Positions 1 to 9,958 of a stretch of DNA of 64,000 nt are shown here, in pieces. The DNA lies in assembly GCA_963921935.1 (NCBI GenBank), contig OY998180.1:47800231-47864230 (forward strand), read 5' to 3'. The number at the start of each line of letters is the position of its first letter. The stretch's first letter is position 1. This DNA comes from Galeruca laticollis. Its lineage: Eukaryota; Arthropoda; Insecta; Coleoptera; Chrysomelidae. Made by a program: the position numbers and the translations under genes. The notes under the pieces are model-generated. The model ran no database searches, was not told where the DNA came from, and saw only the letters and a program-made list of their open reading frames with translations.

Positions 1-1
1 A

Positions 2-1834
2 TCTAGTTTGGATGCTGTCGTTAAAACTTTGGACACCAATTATTTGAAAATTTTGAAAAAAGAAAACCATAATTTAACCAATATCCAATTTACATTATTG
101 ACACGTAAAGGTATCTTTCCTTATGACTATATTAATAACTTGGAAAAATTGAATGATGATAAATTACCACCGATTGAATGTTTTTATAATAAATTAAATG
201 AAGCGAACGTAACTGATGATGATTATGCTCACGCTAAAAATGTTTGGCGGTCTTTCAATGTAAAAACACTTGGAGAATATAGCGATATATACATGCGCAC
301 CGATATTCTTCTTCTAGCAGATGTGTTTGAAAATTTTAGAGAGACAGCTTTAGCAACGTATGGTCTAGATCCTGGATGGTTCTACAGTATACCAGGATAT
401 GCGTGGAATGTGATGCTAAAGTTTACAAAATGTAAACTGCAAATTTTAAAAAATATTGATATGATAATGTTTATTGAAAAGGCTATTAGAGGAGGAATAT
501 CACAGTGTTGCAATAGGTACAGTGAAGCAAATAATAAATATATGTCTGAATATGATGTTGAGAAACCATCAATGTATATTCTCTATACAGATGTAAATAA
601 TTTGTATGGAAAAGCGATGTGTGAACATTTGCCCTTTGATGGCTTCGAGTGGATCGAAAATGATATGGAGAAATTTAACGACATCAATTTCATAAAATCC
701 ATCCCAGATGATAACCCCGAAGGCTATATTCTTCAAGTGGATTTGTTATATCCAGACAAGTTGCATAATCTACATAAAGACTTTCCTATGTGTCCCGAAC
801 ACCACAAACCACCCGATTCAAAATTAACAAAATTAATGACTACCCTACACGATAAAAAAAGTTACACTTTACATTATAGAAATTTAAAGCAAGCCCTAGA
901 ACATGGACTAGTATTGGAAAAAGTTCACAAAGTTTTGAAATTCCAACAATCTGCATGGCTTCAACCCTACATCGAATTAAACAATCGATTGAGGACTTTA
1001 GCCACCAGCGACTTTGAGAAAGATTTGAGAAAACTAATGAATAATGCTGTGTTTGGGAAATGTATGGAATCCATCCGTAAACATAGAATTTGTAAATTGG
1101 TATCTACATATGAGGGTCGTTATGGTGCTAAAAATCTTATTGCTAGTCCGCGTTATCACAATAGAACAGTTTTCGATGATGGTGATCCACCTTTGATGGC
1201 AATCGAATTGAAAAAGTCTGAACTAATTTTCAATAAACCGATATACGTGGGTATGGTTATTCTTGACATCTCGAAAACTGTAATGTATGACTTCCATTAC
1301 AATTTTATGCTTCCCACAATGGGAGTAGACAATTGTAAGTTGATGTACACCGACACTGATAGTTTTGTTTATCAACTTACTTGTGAAGATGCATACGAAC
1401 AGTTAATTGACGCAAACATTGACAAATTTGATACATCAGATTATCCCATTAACAATATCTACAACATACCCCGAGTTAATAAAAAAATACTAGGTTTGAT
1501 GAAAGATGAAGCTAATGGACAAATAATCACCCATTTTGTTGGTTTAAGGTCCAAAATGTATAGTTACAAAGTTCAGGGGGGCAAAGTTGTCAAAAAATCA
1601 AAGGGGATTAAAAAATGTGTTGTGAAAAATAAAATAATTTTCGATGATTATGTGGATTGTTTGAAAAATTGGAAACAGATGACAATTACTCAAAATACGA
1701 TACGTTCCTTCGCTCATAATGTGTATAGCATTGAACAAACAAAAATCGCTTTGAGTCCTCACGATGATAAAAGGAAATTACTTCCCGATTCATTTGATAC
1801 GCTTCCATGGGGACATTACAGTATTTTGGAATAA
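2..1834 (+). CDS. Family B DNA polymerase, C-terminal 609 residues (Polinton/adintovirus-like), open at left edge
   Basis: Replicative DNA polymerase of the protein-primed B type (DNA_pol_B_2) found in Polinton/Maverick elements, adintoviruses and related insect integrations. The frame is open to base 2, so the N-terminal exonuclease part lies outside the window and the apparent TTG start is not real. In order: an exonuclease motif III-like block (residues about 95-110, YMRTDILLLADVFENFR), polymerase motif A at about 192-204 (YTDVNNLYGKAM), motif B at about 342-352 (KLMNNAVFGK), and motif C at about 448-452 (YTDTDS, aspartates about 449 and 451). A GLRSKMYSYK block follows. All catalytic aspartates seen are retained and there is no internal stop across 1.8 kb, which is unusual for a dead copy. 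It is followed 23 bases later by another same-strand ORF. Assignment to PolB is secure; assignment to a particular element class is inference. Confidence 0.9.
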   Translation, partial: SSLDAVVKTLDTNYLKILKKENHNLTNIQFTLLTRKGIFPYDYINNLEKLNDDKLPPIECFYNKLNEANVTDDDYAHAKNVWRSFNVKTLGEYSDIYMRTDILLLADVFENFRETALATYGLDPGWFYSIPGYAWNVMLKFTKCKLQILKNIDMIMFIEKAIRGGISQCCNRYSEANNKYMSEYDVEKPSMYILYTDVNNLYGKAMCEHLPFDGFEWIENDMEKFNDINFIKSIPDDNPEGYILQVDLLYPDKLHNLHKDFPMCPEHHKPPDSKLTKLMTTLHDKKSYTLHYRNLKQALEHGLVLEKVHKVLKFQQSAWLQPYIELNNRLRTLATSDFEKDLRKLMNNAVFGKCMESIRKHRICKLVSTYEGRYGAKNLIASPRYHNRTVFDDGDPPLMAIELKKSELIFNKPIYVGMVILDISKTVMYDFHYNFMLPTMGVDNCKLMYTDTDSFVYQLTCEDAYEQLIDANIDKFDTSDYPINNIYNIPRVNKKILGLMKDEANGQIITHFVGLRSKMYSYKVQGGKVVKKSKGIKKCVVKNKIIFDDYVDCLKNWKQMTITQNTIRSFAHNVYSIEQTKIALSPHDDKRKLLPDSFDTLPWGHYSILE

Positions 1835-1857
1835 TGTTTTTTGTTTTTAGATAAAAA

Positions 1858-2130
1858 ATGTCTCCTACTCCCGAAACTGAAGATCGTGCCAAACGGCGTG
1901 TAAAATTTCTTAAGAAATCACGTAAATTAATCAGAGATTTTCGAAGTGCTGTTGCAATGATTAAAGTACCTCGATCACTATCTAAAAATGATTGTCGAAG
2001 AGTACTAAAACTCATATATACTGATTTTCCAATAGAAATTTTAAATGGATTAATTCTTCATTTCAATTTACCTACAGAACCTGAAGATTCTGACTATGAT
2101 TCAGATGAAACTATTTTTGCTGACTTTTGA
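1858..2130 (+). CDS. Small hypothetical protein downstream of PolB (90 aa)
   Basis: A short ORF that begins 23 bases after the polymerase stop, on the same strand. The N-terminal half is strongly basic (KRRVKFLKKSRKLIRDFR) and the last 15 residues are acidic (EDSDYDSDETIFADF). No transmembrane segment or cysteine motif is visible. The tight spacing and the split charge suggest a genuine small gene of the same element, possibly nucleic-acid binding, but I do not recognise a family. It could also be chance; the AT-rich context makes a 90-codon ORF only moderately unlikely. Confidence 0.45.
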   Translation: MSPTPETEDRAKRRVKFLKKSRKLIRDFRSAVAMIKVPRSLSKNDCRRVLKLIYTDFPIEILNGLILHFNLPTEPEDSDYDSDETIFADF

Positions 2131-2234
2131 ATACAACTTTGTAAAACCATTTTTCACTTTTCACATATATTTAAATATATAATAATATGAACTCAAATAT
2201 AGTTTTATACTTTTATATTAAACTATTACATATT

Positions 2235-2803
2235 AAGTTATAGCATGTATTACTACTTTGTGAATTATGGCATTTGTTTGTAGTATTATTAATCTTTCAT
2301 ATTAATTTATAACATATATTACTATACTTTCATATTAAAATGTAACATATTGTTTTTTCCAATATAATTTTAGGATATTGCCTAAATATTTTTGTTAAAT
2401 GAAACAATGTTTTTTTTTATGAGTAAAACATCAGGTTAATTTCCAAATAAAATCTTCTTCAATGTTCAATGATAGCTCAATTATATCAAGAATAAATAAT
2501 TTTTCAAGTAAATGGATTAAGTTATAGCATATATTACTACTTTGTGAATTATGACATTCGTTTGTAGTATTATTACTCTTTCATATTAATTTATAACATA
2601 TATTACTATACTTTCATATTAAAATGTAAAATATTGTTTTTTCCAATATAATTTTAGACTATTGCATAAATATTTCTGTTAATTGAAACAATGTTTTTTT
2701 TTTATGAGTAAAACATCAGGTTAATTTCCAAATGAAATCTTCTTCAATGTTCAATGATAACTCAATTATATCAAGAATAAATAATTTTTCAAGTAAATGG
2801 ATT
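2235..2803. repeat. Direct tandem duplication, two ~284-bp copies, with a third partial copy at 3121-3195
   Basis: Bases 2235-2518 and 2519-2803 align end to end with about 5 percent mismatches. Both begin aagttatagcat and end aagtaaatggatt. The last ~70 bases, plus the next stretch (poly-T, then tctactcatcagc), recur diverged at 3121-3195. The duplicated block is AT-rich and non-coding. It sits between the convergent PolB and small-ORF units. Confidence 0.85.
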
Positions 2804-2989
2804 TTTTTTTATTACCTAGTATCTACTCATCAGCTGAAAAATTACAGCATGGCATTCGATACTCTTTTATGTGGCATCAAGTATTACAGAATAAAAATGA
2901 TTGGAAACTATGCTGCAAACACACAGCAATAAGCTGAATTTCTACTAAAGAAATGCCTCGTGTGTTTCCCTTTAGTCTACTAGTTTGAT

Positions 2990-3012
2990 GACACACACAC
3001 ACACACACACAC
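2990..3012. repeat. (CA)n microsatellite
   Basis: About eleven CA dinucleotides. A second short CA run is at 3728-3744. Both flank the opposite-strand small ORFs. Confidence 0.8.
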
Positions 3013-3180
3013 ATCATGGGTAACTGGAAACTTTGAACCTACTACACCACTGGAGGACCCTACAGAAATATACAACGTCTCCAACAATGGTTTTTTAAAT
3101 ACTACATTACCTTTGTAATTATTATATCAATAATAAATTATTTTTTTAAAGTGGATTTTTTTTTTATTAAAACACCCAAT

Positions 3181-3417
3181 CTACTCATCAGCGGATATAT
3201 TACATGAAGATTTAAATTTACGTTTAACAATTTTTGGTAAAATTTTAAATAATAAAACGAATATGAATGCTAATAATATACATAGAGTCATTGAAAATAT
3301 ATTATTAAGTTCATTTTTCATACTATGGAACATGCTGCTAGTGTTGGTTATATTGATCATGGTGAAAGCTTTGTAGGTTGAATTCTGTTTAATGGATATG
3401 TTGTTGTTTGCGGACAT
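3181..3417 (-). CDS. Small single-pass membrane protein candidate (78 aa)
   Basis: The protein has a hydrophilic N-terminus of about 38 residues, then a strongly hydrophobic segment at residues about 41-62 (MTLCILLAFIFVLLFKIL). A basic stretch (KIVKRKFK) follows, typical of a type-I/III single-pass topology. Its start lies inside the end of the preceding opposite-strand ORF (3357-3671), a 61-base overlap in a different frame of the kind common in compact viral genomes. It converges on the PolB unit. No family recognised; function unknown. Confidence is limited by its size. Confidence 0.4.
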   Translation of the reverse strand: MSANNNISIKQNSTYKAFTMINITNTSSMFHSMKNELNNIFSMTLCILLAFIFVLLFKILPKIVKRKFKSSCNISADE

Positions 3418-3671
3418 CTAAAGATATAATCTACAGCACTTGAAATCTCCTGTCGTCGAGCTCCGTTTTGTAATTCGTCTGGCACCCAATTTATTGTAAG
3501 CTTCTCCCACTTCTTTTGATCTGAGTCGGTAGTATCAGCAGCAGAAAGGCACAGGTTTGCAATTTGCTTCATAACCCTTCGTTTTTCTTCATAAAATATT
3601 ACATCCTTATTCAATCGATCTATTTTTATAATAAACTCCTCAAATAGACGTCTATACTCAACTAATGACAT
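3357..3671 (-). CDS. Hypothetical protein (104 aa), first of two overlapping small ORFs
   Basis: ATG at 3671. The sequence is mostly helical, with charged amphipathic stretches in residues about 8-45 (EYRRLFEEFIIKIDRLNK onward) and a proline-rich tail. No motif is recognised. It overlaps the downstream membrane-protein ORF by 61 bases and is convergent with the polymerase ORF. Codon composition is not A/T-saturated like the flanks, which supports a real coding past. Probably a gene of the same integrated PolB element. Confidence 0.4.
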   Translation of the reverse strand: MSLVEYRRLFEEFIIKIDRLNKDVIFYEEKRRVMKQIANLCLSAADTTDSDQKKWEKLTINWVPDELQNGARRQEISSAVDYIFRCPQTTTYPLNRIQPTKLSP

Positions 3672-3886
3672 ACTACAACTGATTCGTTTACAGATATATT
3701 AGTGTCCTATATTTTGTGTATCTCCACACACACACACACACACAATAATGTCTCAACCTCCTAGTCGGACGGAACGGTTTTTTCTCATAAAGACCTGTGA
3801 AGAAATTTGTTATAAAACCCCTCACACCTCCCCATTAATCCATTAAATACTGTCTTTGTAATTATTATTTTTCTCACCCCCTGCGA

Positions 3887-3970
3887 TAGCGCAACGGTTA
3901 GGGACTGTGTTAGGAACGAGAAAGTCGCTGTGTGTGTCGTGAGTTCGAATCTCACGGTCGACCATTTTTT
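3887..3970 (+). ncRNA. tRNA-like Pol III unit (tRNA-derived SINE head or tRNA pseudogene)
   Basis: A-box match TAGCGCAACGG at 3887-3897 and B-box match GTTCGAATC at 3943-3951. The T-stem is perfect (GTGAG/CTCAC), an encoded CCA follows, and a T run at 3965-3970 could terminate Pol III. I could not close a 7-bp acceptor stem or a D-stem, so it is not a functional tRNA as read. Confidence 0.45.
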
Positions 3971-4004
3971 CAATTTTATAAATTGGAAGTGTTGTGGTGG
4001 ACCA

Positions 4005-4320
4005 CGATTGACGTCACAGAAGATGGATGCCGTAGGGATTTTACTGACGTCACAGAAGATGCCGTCGCGACATTCGAATCACCCGCCAACGACACAACCC
4101 ACCAAATTGGAAGTGCTACGTCACACATGTGGATGGACCATGATTGACGTCACAGAAGATGGATGCCGTCACAGTCGCGACATTCGAAATACTCGCCAAC
4201 GACCCGCCATTGACACAAGATGGATACGACACACCAACACGTCCGCCATTGACACAAGATGGATGCCACTTCCGGTGCGCGCGCACAGTCAACGAAATCC
4301 AACATGGCCGACTTCCGTCC
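4005..4320. promoter_or_regulatory. GC-rich repeated block with three CRE-type octamers
   Basis: Degenerate direct repeats with the core (T)TGACGTCACAGAAGATG start near 4010, 4048 and 4144; each contains the palindrome TGACGTCA. Two further units read CCGCCATTGACACAAGATGG. An ETS-like CACTTCCGG precedes a GCGCGCGC stretch. The base composition contrasts sharply with the AT-rich surroundings. Nothing coding is evident. Confidence 0.5.
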
Positions 4321-4449
4321 CAGAACCGGCTTAGTATATCTACTTACGTAATAAATAATTTATATGTATAAGTAATTATTTGTCTATATTTGTCCATAAA
4401 CAAAAAAATGTTAAATATCACATATCACATCTGTCATCCGCTATTTTAA

Positions 4450-4605
4450 GTACCATTCACATCTACCAGTACGTGGCGTGTGCAGCACGTAACGTGGCAG
4501 ACCCGCGCAAACACAAGTTTTCACACTATAAGTACCATTCACATCTACCAGCACGGTGGCCAGCACGTAACGTGGCAGACACGAGTTTTCATACTATACA
4601 GACAA
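4450..4605. repeat. Tandem ~80-bp repeat, two copies
   Basis: The string taccattcacatctaccag starts near 4450 and again near 4532. In each copy it is followed by the shared strings cagcacgtaacgtggcag and gttttca.actata. No ORF is associated. Confidence 0.7.
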
Positions 4606-6018
4606 TTCAGTTACAGACGCCGACAGACAAATTAGAGATTATGCAAACATTCCTACTACAAGCATGTTTGAAAACTGTTTGGTTCAAGAATTAGCTGTGG
4701 TAGCAATTTTACTTGAAGAAAAAGAAGGAAAGAAATTGGATTGTGTGGAAGTAGAGCATAAAAGAAAAAGGAGGCTTGATTTTAGATTTTTTGCAATCTC
4801 CTTCCACGCGTCATCTTTTCTTTGAGTGTCGCTGTATCTGCGATCATTTAAATCATATAGAAAGAAATACCCACGCACCAATTCTATTAGTTTTTCCCTG
4901 ATGCCACAAACACGCACCAGCAAAGACAAACTAATTCATACTAATCGTGCCAGAGCTACAGACATGCACAGACACACGCCAGCACAGACAAAATATTCTT
5001 TACGACAATACTGGCCGTTGCTGGTACATGTCTGTACGTACACGTTCCACTCAATGTCTGTAGATATGAATAACATGGCCACACAGAGTGTAGTCGGACC
5101 TCTACTCATAATAGGTTTGTTCGTAGAACATAATTTGCTAACGGTTACCAACCAATTTCTGATTATTATGTTCGCATGCGCGGTTTATGATTGGTTTCAA
5201 ATCGGTCGAAAATTTTTCACTCTAAGAACACAAATATGATATTTTCCCTACCTGATAGCAATTTTTTGTAAACACAAATGCAACTGTGCCGATATCCGAA
5301 TACTAACGTCAATATCTGATTGTTGAGGAAAATAATTTGTGATAAAATATATATTTCTTAAGTTGTGATATTAATATTGAAAATTATATAGCTGGTATTT
5401 ACAGTAAGAGGATGGAAAGTATGTTTTTGGTATTTTACCTGTTGTCGACATTTTCTTTATATTATGTTTTTTAGCAAGTGATATAACCTGATTCTGGATG
5501 AATTCTTAGTTTTTAATACAACAAATAATTCCTCAGAACTAGAGAACCCCTTAAAGAGCACTGATAATACAACTTTTGGTAATTTATTCTCAGATTGTAG
5601 CATATCATTTAGGTACATGGAAAAGATCAAATACTCTTATGCTACTGGATATATACCAGAAATATAGGTCAAAAGTTGGCACTTTAGAAATCCGTAATTG
5701 TTATTTATTTGTTATCAAATTCAAACACCAAAGAAAATAAACAGCTCATTTTTAGTTCCTATTGGATAATTATCAATGTCATTGTGAACTGCGCATGTCT
5801 GGCATCTCTCCAACTTAAAATTTCTTATTAGTCAGCGAATTATTCTGACGGTTGCCAATCAGATTCAAACCGACTATTTTCTTTGTACGAACGTTGGATT
5901 TTTTATCACTGAATTACGGTTTGGCTTGTGCGAATGCTCTTTAACGAAATGCGCCTGTGCTTACGGTTTGTTACTGTTCTACGAACGAACCTAGAAGAAC
6001 GCATTTCGAGCAGTATAA
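4606..6018. other. Unassigned non-coding stretch
   Basis: Several short overlapping ORFs on both strands show no family features and no splice context. I see no gene here. Confidence 0.5.
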
Positions 6019-6020
6019 TA

Positions 6021-7241
6021 GAGAGTTTTTAAGCCCTTTATTTTGTCACGTAAGTATAGTTATCGTTATTCTGAGAATGCGCAGTATGAAAACTTGGAGA
6101 CCTTAACTTTAATAACGATAACGGACTTCGTTATTTACGGAGAAATACCGTAAGAAGGTTTTTATGCTTATGGTTATTTTTCCACTTACAACGTTGTCAA
6201 AATTGATATATTTTGGTACACGCAATTGTTAAAACCTAATTAATTTCTTCATATATACAGGAAACTACTATATTTCTTTATGTTTTAGAAGACAATAGTT
6301 GATAAAACAATATTTTTTTATCAACAAAGCTGTTACATATTTTCTCTGAAAAAATCTGACAACGTCAAGAATTTATTGTGCCAAACATAAAACCTAACCT
6401 TTATTATTATTATTCAATCTGTAAGGATCCATCTAACAATAACATTTTATAAAGCTTATTCCATTGTTAAATTTATAAAATATTGATCCATTTACTATTT
6501 AAATAACATGGGGTTATAATTCCAATTCGTCACAACTGTCAGTATAATTGATCTGTGACTGTTAAACAGAATACGTTATTTTTAGATGGCTTAAAATACC
6601 TTCTTTTCTTGTTCAATGTAATCGTTATTGTGAGTAAAGTTAACCATAACTACACCTAAAATCTCCGTTATATTTGTAGGCTTAAAAACTCTCAATTTAC
6701 GGAGAAATACCGTAAGAAGGTTTTTATGCTTATGGTTATTTTTCCAATTACAACGTTGTCAAAATTGATATATTTTGGTACACGCAATTGTTAAAACCTA
6801 CTATATTTCTTTATGTTTTAGAAGACAATAGTTTATAAAACAATTTTTTTTGTCAACAAAGCTGTTACCTATTTTTTCTGAGAAAATCTGACAACGTTAA
6901 GAATTTATTGTGCCAAATATAAAACCTAAACTTCATTTTTATTATCCATGATTAATTATTATTCAATATGTAAGGATCCTTCTAACAATAACATTTTTTA
7001 AAGCTTCTTCCATTGTTAAATTTATAAAATATTGATGTATTTACTATTTAAATAACATGGTGTTATATTTACAATTCGTCAACTGTCATTATAATTAAGC
7101 TGTGACTGTTAAACAGAATACGTTATTTTTAGATGGCTTAAAAACACCTTCTTTTCTTGTTCAATGTAATCGTTATTGTTGATAAAGTTAACCATAACTA
7201 CACCCAAAATCTCCGTTATATTTGTAGGCTTAAAAACTCTC
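6021..7241. mobile_element. Non-autonomous TIR element with TA target duplication and duplicated interior
   Basis: Terminal inverted repeats GAGAGTTTTTAAGCC (6021-6035) and GGCTTAAAAACTCTC (7227-7241) are flanked on both sides by TA (6019-6020 and 7242-7243). That matches Tc1/mariner-type insertion. The interior holds a direct duplication of about 550 bp: roughly 6138-6694 and 6698-7240. Both copies start ttacggagaaataccgtaag and end with the right terminal sequence. No transposase is encoded. Confidence 0.75.
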
Positions 7242-7470
7242 TATTTTGTTTATTACGTTTATGTACTTATATTATTTTCTCTATGGAATATTGATTAAAA
7301 GCACAAATCACTCAGTTCTAAAGTTTCTAAAAGGGAAAACGATAATGAACACTGAAAAACAAATGAAAACAGCGAAAATTTAACTAAACAAATCCGCTAG
7401 ACCGTACAGAAAGTAGATAAAAACATTGGTAAATACCCCTTTGGTTCTTGTGTTTTTGATCACTTTTTAA

Positions 7471-9805
7471 CCTTCCGTTGGTCGCGCCCGGTCTCAGGGA
7501 CCGGGGCGTAATAAACTAATGCCTATTTTTCTAAATATCGGAGTGAGAGATAGCGGGGATCGTCTACCTTCCTAACGCAGCTTTCTTTTAGCGGCAGTAC
7601 GTAAGTGAGCGCCGTGGGAGTAAGGTGGTATGTGTTAGGGCGTTTCCCGGAATCTCAGACCGGCGCGACTATTAGTGATACATTATTTATGTGTACTCTG
7701 AAAGCGAATTTTCAAAAGAATGGCGAGTTATGAGCAAGAAGAAGCCCGTCTTAGGCAGTTGATGGAAGAAACGTTTGACGAGGAAAGTGTGGCAGATGTT
7801 TGCGATGACCAATCCGATTGTGATGAATCTGATCACGAGCAGCAATCAGATCATGACACGGATACCGAACAAGAAATTAGCGACACGGAAGAAGCAGAGT
7901 ATAGTGAACCTTTGCCATATTATAAGGGTATTAATTTTAAAATATATTCTTAGTTAAGTTTCTACTATATTTTGTTTTTAGGAAAGGATGGATCGGTATG
8001 GAAGAAACATCCACCAAGTCGTAAAACTGTGAGAACAAGAAAAGAGAACATAATAAAAAGATTACCCGGATGTACTTCAGTAACTAAACCTCTAAAAGAA
8101 ATTTTTGATATATTTAACTACTTCATAAATGAGGAAATGGTTCAATTAATTGTAGATTCAACAAACACGTTCATTGAGTCGATCAGATCAAACTATGCCA
8201 GAGATAGAGATGCGCTTCCCACCAATTCCGTAGAAATACGAGCCTTATTTGGCTTAGTATACTTGGCTGGAATTACAGGCTCAAACAAGACAAATACCGC
8301 CGATTTGTGGGACAGGAATGGTTATGGCGTGGAAATGTTACATCTTGGAATGTCACTGCAAAGGTTTCGATTTTTACTAAGGTGCCTCAGATTCGACGAT
8401 AAAAATACACGTGAAGAACGGCGAAAAACTGACAAACTAGCTCCGATCCGTAGTCTGTTTGATATGTTTGTAGAAAACTGTCAAAACGGATATCACTTGT
8501 CTGAGTATGTTACGATTGATGAAATGTTGCCTGGTTTTAGAGGGCGATGTAGCTTTAGGCAATACATACCATCAAAGCCCAATAAATATGGCATAAAGTT
8601 ATTCGCCTTATGTGATGCTAAGATGTTTTATACATCAAAACTCGAAGTTTATGTTGGAAAGCAGCCAGAAGGGCCATATGAAATGTCTAATAAGCCAGAA
8701 GATATAGTACTTAGAACTTGTCAACACCTTTATCGGGCTCCAATCGAAACATAACCATGGACAACTGGTTCACTTCGGTCCCTTTAGCTCGAAAATTACT
8801 TACAGACTATAAACTGACTTCCATTGGAACCCTTAGAAAAAACAAAAGGGAATTACCCGATGAATTTTCAAAGCCTGCAAAAAGACCCGAACATACTAGC
8901 ATGTTTGGTTTTACTGAAGACTGTACCATCGTCTCATATATACCTAAAAAAAAGAAGAATGTCATTATGTTCTCTACTATGCATCACCACGATGATATAG
9001 ATGAAAGTACAGGAGACCATCAGAAACCGGTTATTATCACTACGTATAACTCAACAAAAGGAGGTGTGGACGTCGTGGACAAACTCATCGCGACTTATAA
9101 TTGTTCAAGAACTACGCGGAGATGGCCAATGGTTTTACTCTATCTGATTCTAAATGTCACTGGGATTAACTCGCAAGTAATTTACTTCTCCAATCACCCA
9201 GATACCAAATATGCCAGAAGATTTTTTTTGAAAATGTTGTCCGAAGAACTTATTCGCCCCCATTTGAAAGTCCGTGCTCTCCAGACTAATCTTCCGCGAA
9301 GTTTAAGGGCCCGTTTGCTAGATTTTTCCGACCCACCAGCCGACGTACCAGTAGAAAATGTTAGACCAGGTAGATGCGCTTATTGCGATTGGAGAAAAAA
9401 CCGAAAAACCAAGTATTGTTGTTTTAAATGCAGTACTTATATGTGTTTAGAGCACATTGTCGCTATTTGTCAAACTTGCCGCGACAATGTAGTTTAGTTG
9501 TTTTTGTACCATGTATTCAACATTTATTTATATAAAATGGAAAGTTCATATTATTTTTGTACTAATTAAGGTCCATGTAGTTTATTTTATGTTACGTTAC
9601 TTAAATATGTAATACCTGCAATGTTTCTTTGTAACAACATAATACTTTTATTTGATTTATATTAAAAAATCTGAATATAGCATGTTTTTCTATAGTTCAC
9701 ATGAAAAATCACATTTATTTTCACTAATTCCCAATTTAACTAAACCCGGTCTAGGAGACCGGCGCGACTATTTGACTCATAAATTAAGGCGCGACCAACG
9801 GAAGT
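7471..9805 (+). mobile_element. piggyBac transposon, full length
   Basis: Left terminus CCTTCCGTTGGTCGCGCC and right terminus GGCGCGACCAACGGAAG form the inverted repeat. The element is bounded by TTAA at 7467-7470 and 9806-9809, the diagnostic piggyBac target duplication. Subterminal motifs GACCGGCGCGACTATT recur at 7657-7672 and 9757-9772. Length is 2335 bp. Confidence 0.93.
7720..9497 (+). pseudogene. piggyBac transposase, two exons, one frameshift
   Basis: DDD transposase of the piggyBac superfamily (DDE_Tnp_1_7), which cuts and pastes at TTAA. Exon 1 (7720-7927) encodes the acidic N-terminus. A 54-base GT-AG intron (7928-7981) joins it in phase to the conserved GKDGSVWKKHPPS block. Catalytic aspartates are visible in TIDEMLPGF (about 8517), ITMDNWFTS (about 8760) and GGVDVVDKL (about 9075). 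The C-terminal Cys/His zinc-binding domain is complete (pattern CAYCDWR...CCFKC...CLEH...CQTC) and ends at 9497. The reading frame shifts once between about 8713 and 8718: the upstream frame then stops at 8754, and the downstream frame resumes within the conserved GSNRNIT block. Apart from this indel the gene looks intact, so inactivation is recent or it is a sequencing error. Confidence 0.9.
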
Positions 9806-9958
9806 TTAATGTTGATTTTATTTATAATGTTTTATAGCTGAAATGGAAAGAGAAACACATACATAACCTGTATATAAGAAACAATAACTTAAAATAAATA
9901 ATGAAAATGTTACTTTAACACTGCCTAATGATAATTAACAAGTCATTTGTAGACTAAG

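Noticed and set aside
3879..3970. A functional tRNA gene
   Set aside because: The T-arm and Pol III boxes are good, but neither the acceptor nor the D-stem pairs and no anticodon arm can be placed.
4684..5239. Overlapping ORFs of 70-137 codons on both strands
   Set aside because: No domain, splice or compositional support, and they mirror each other across strands.
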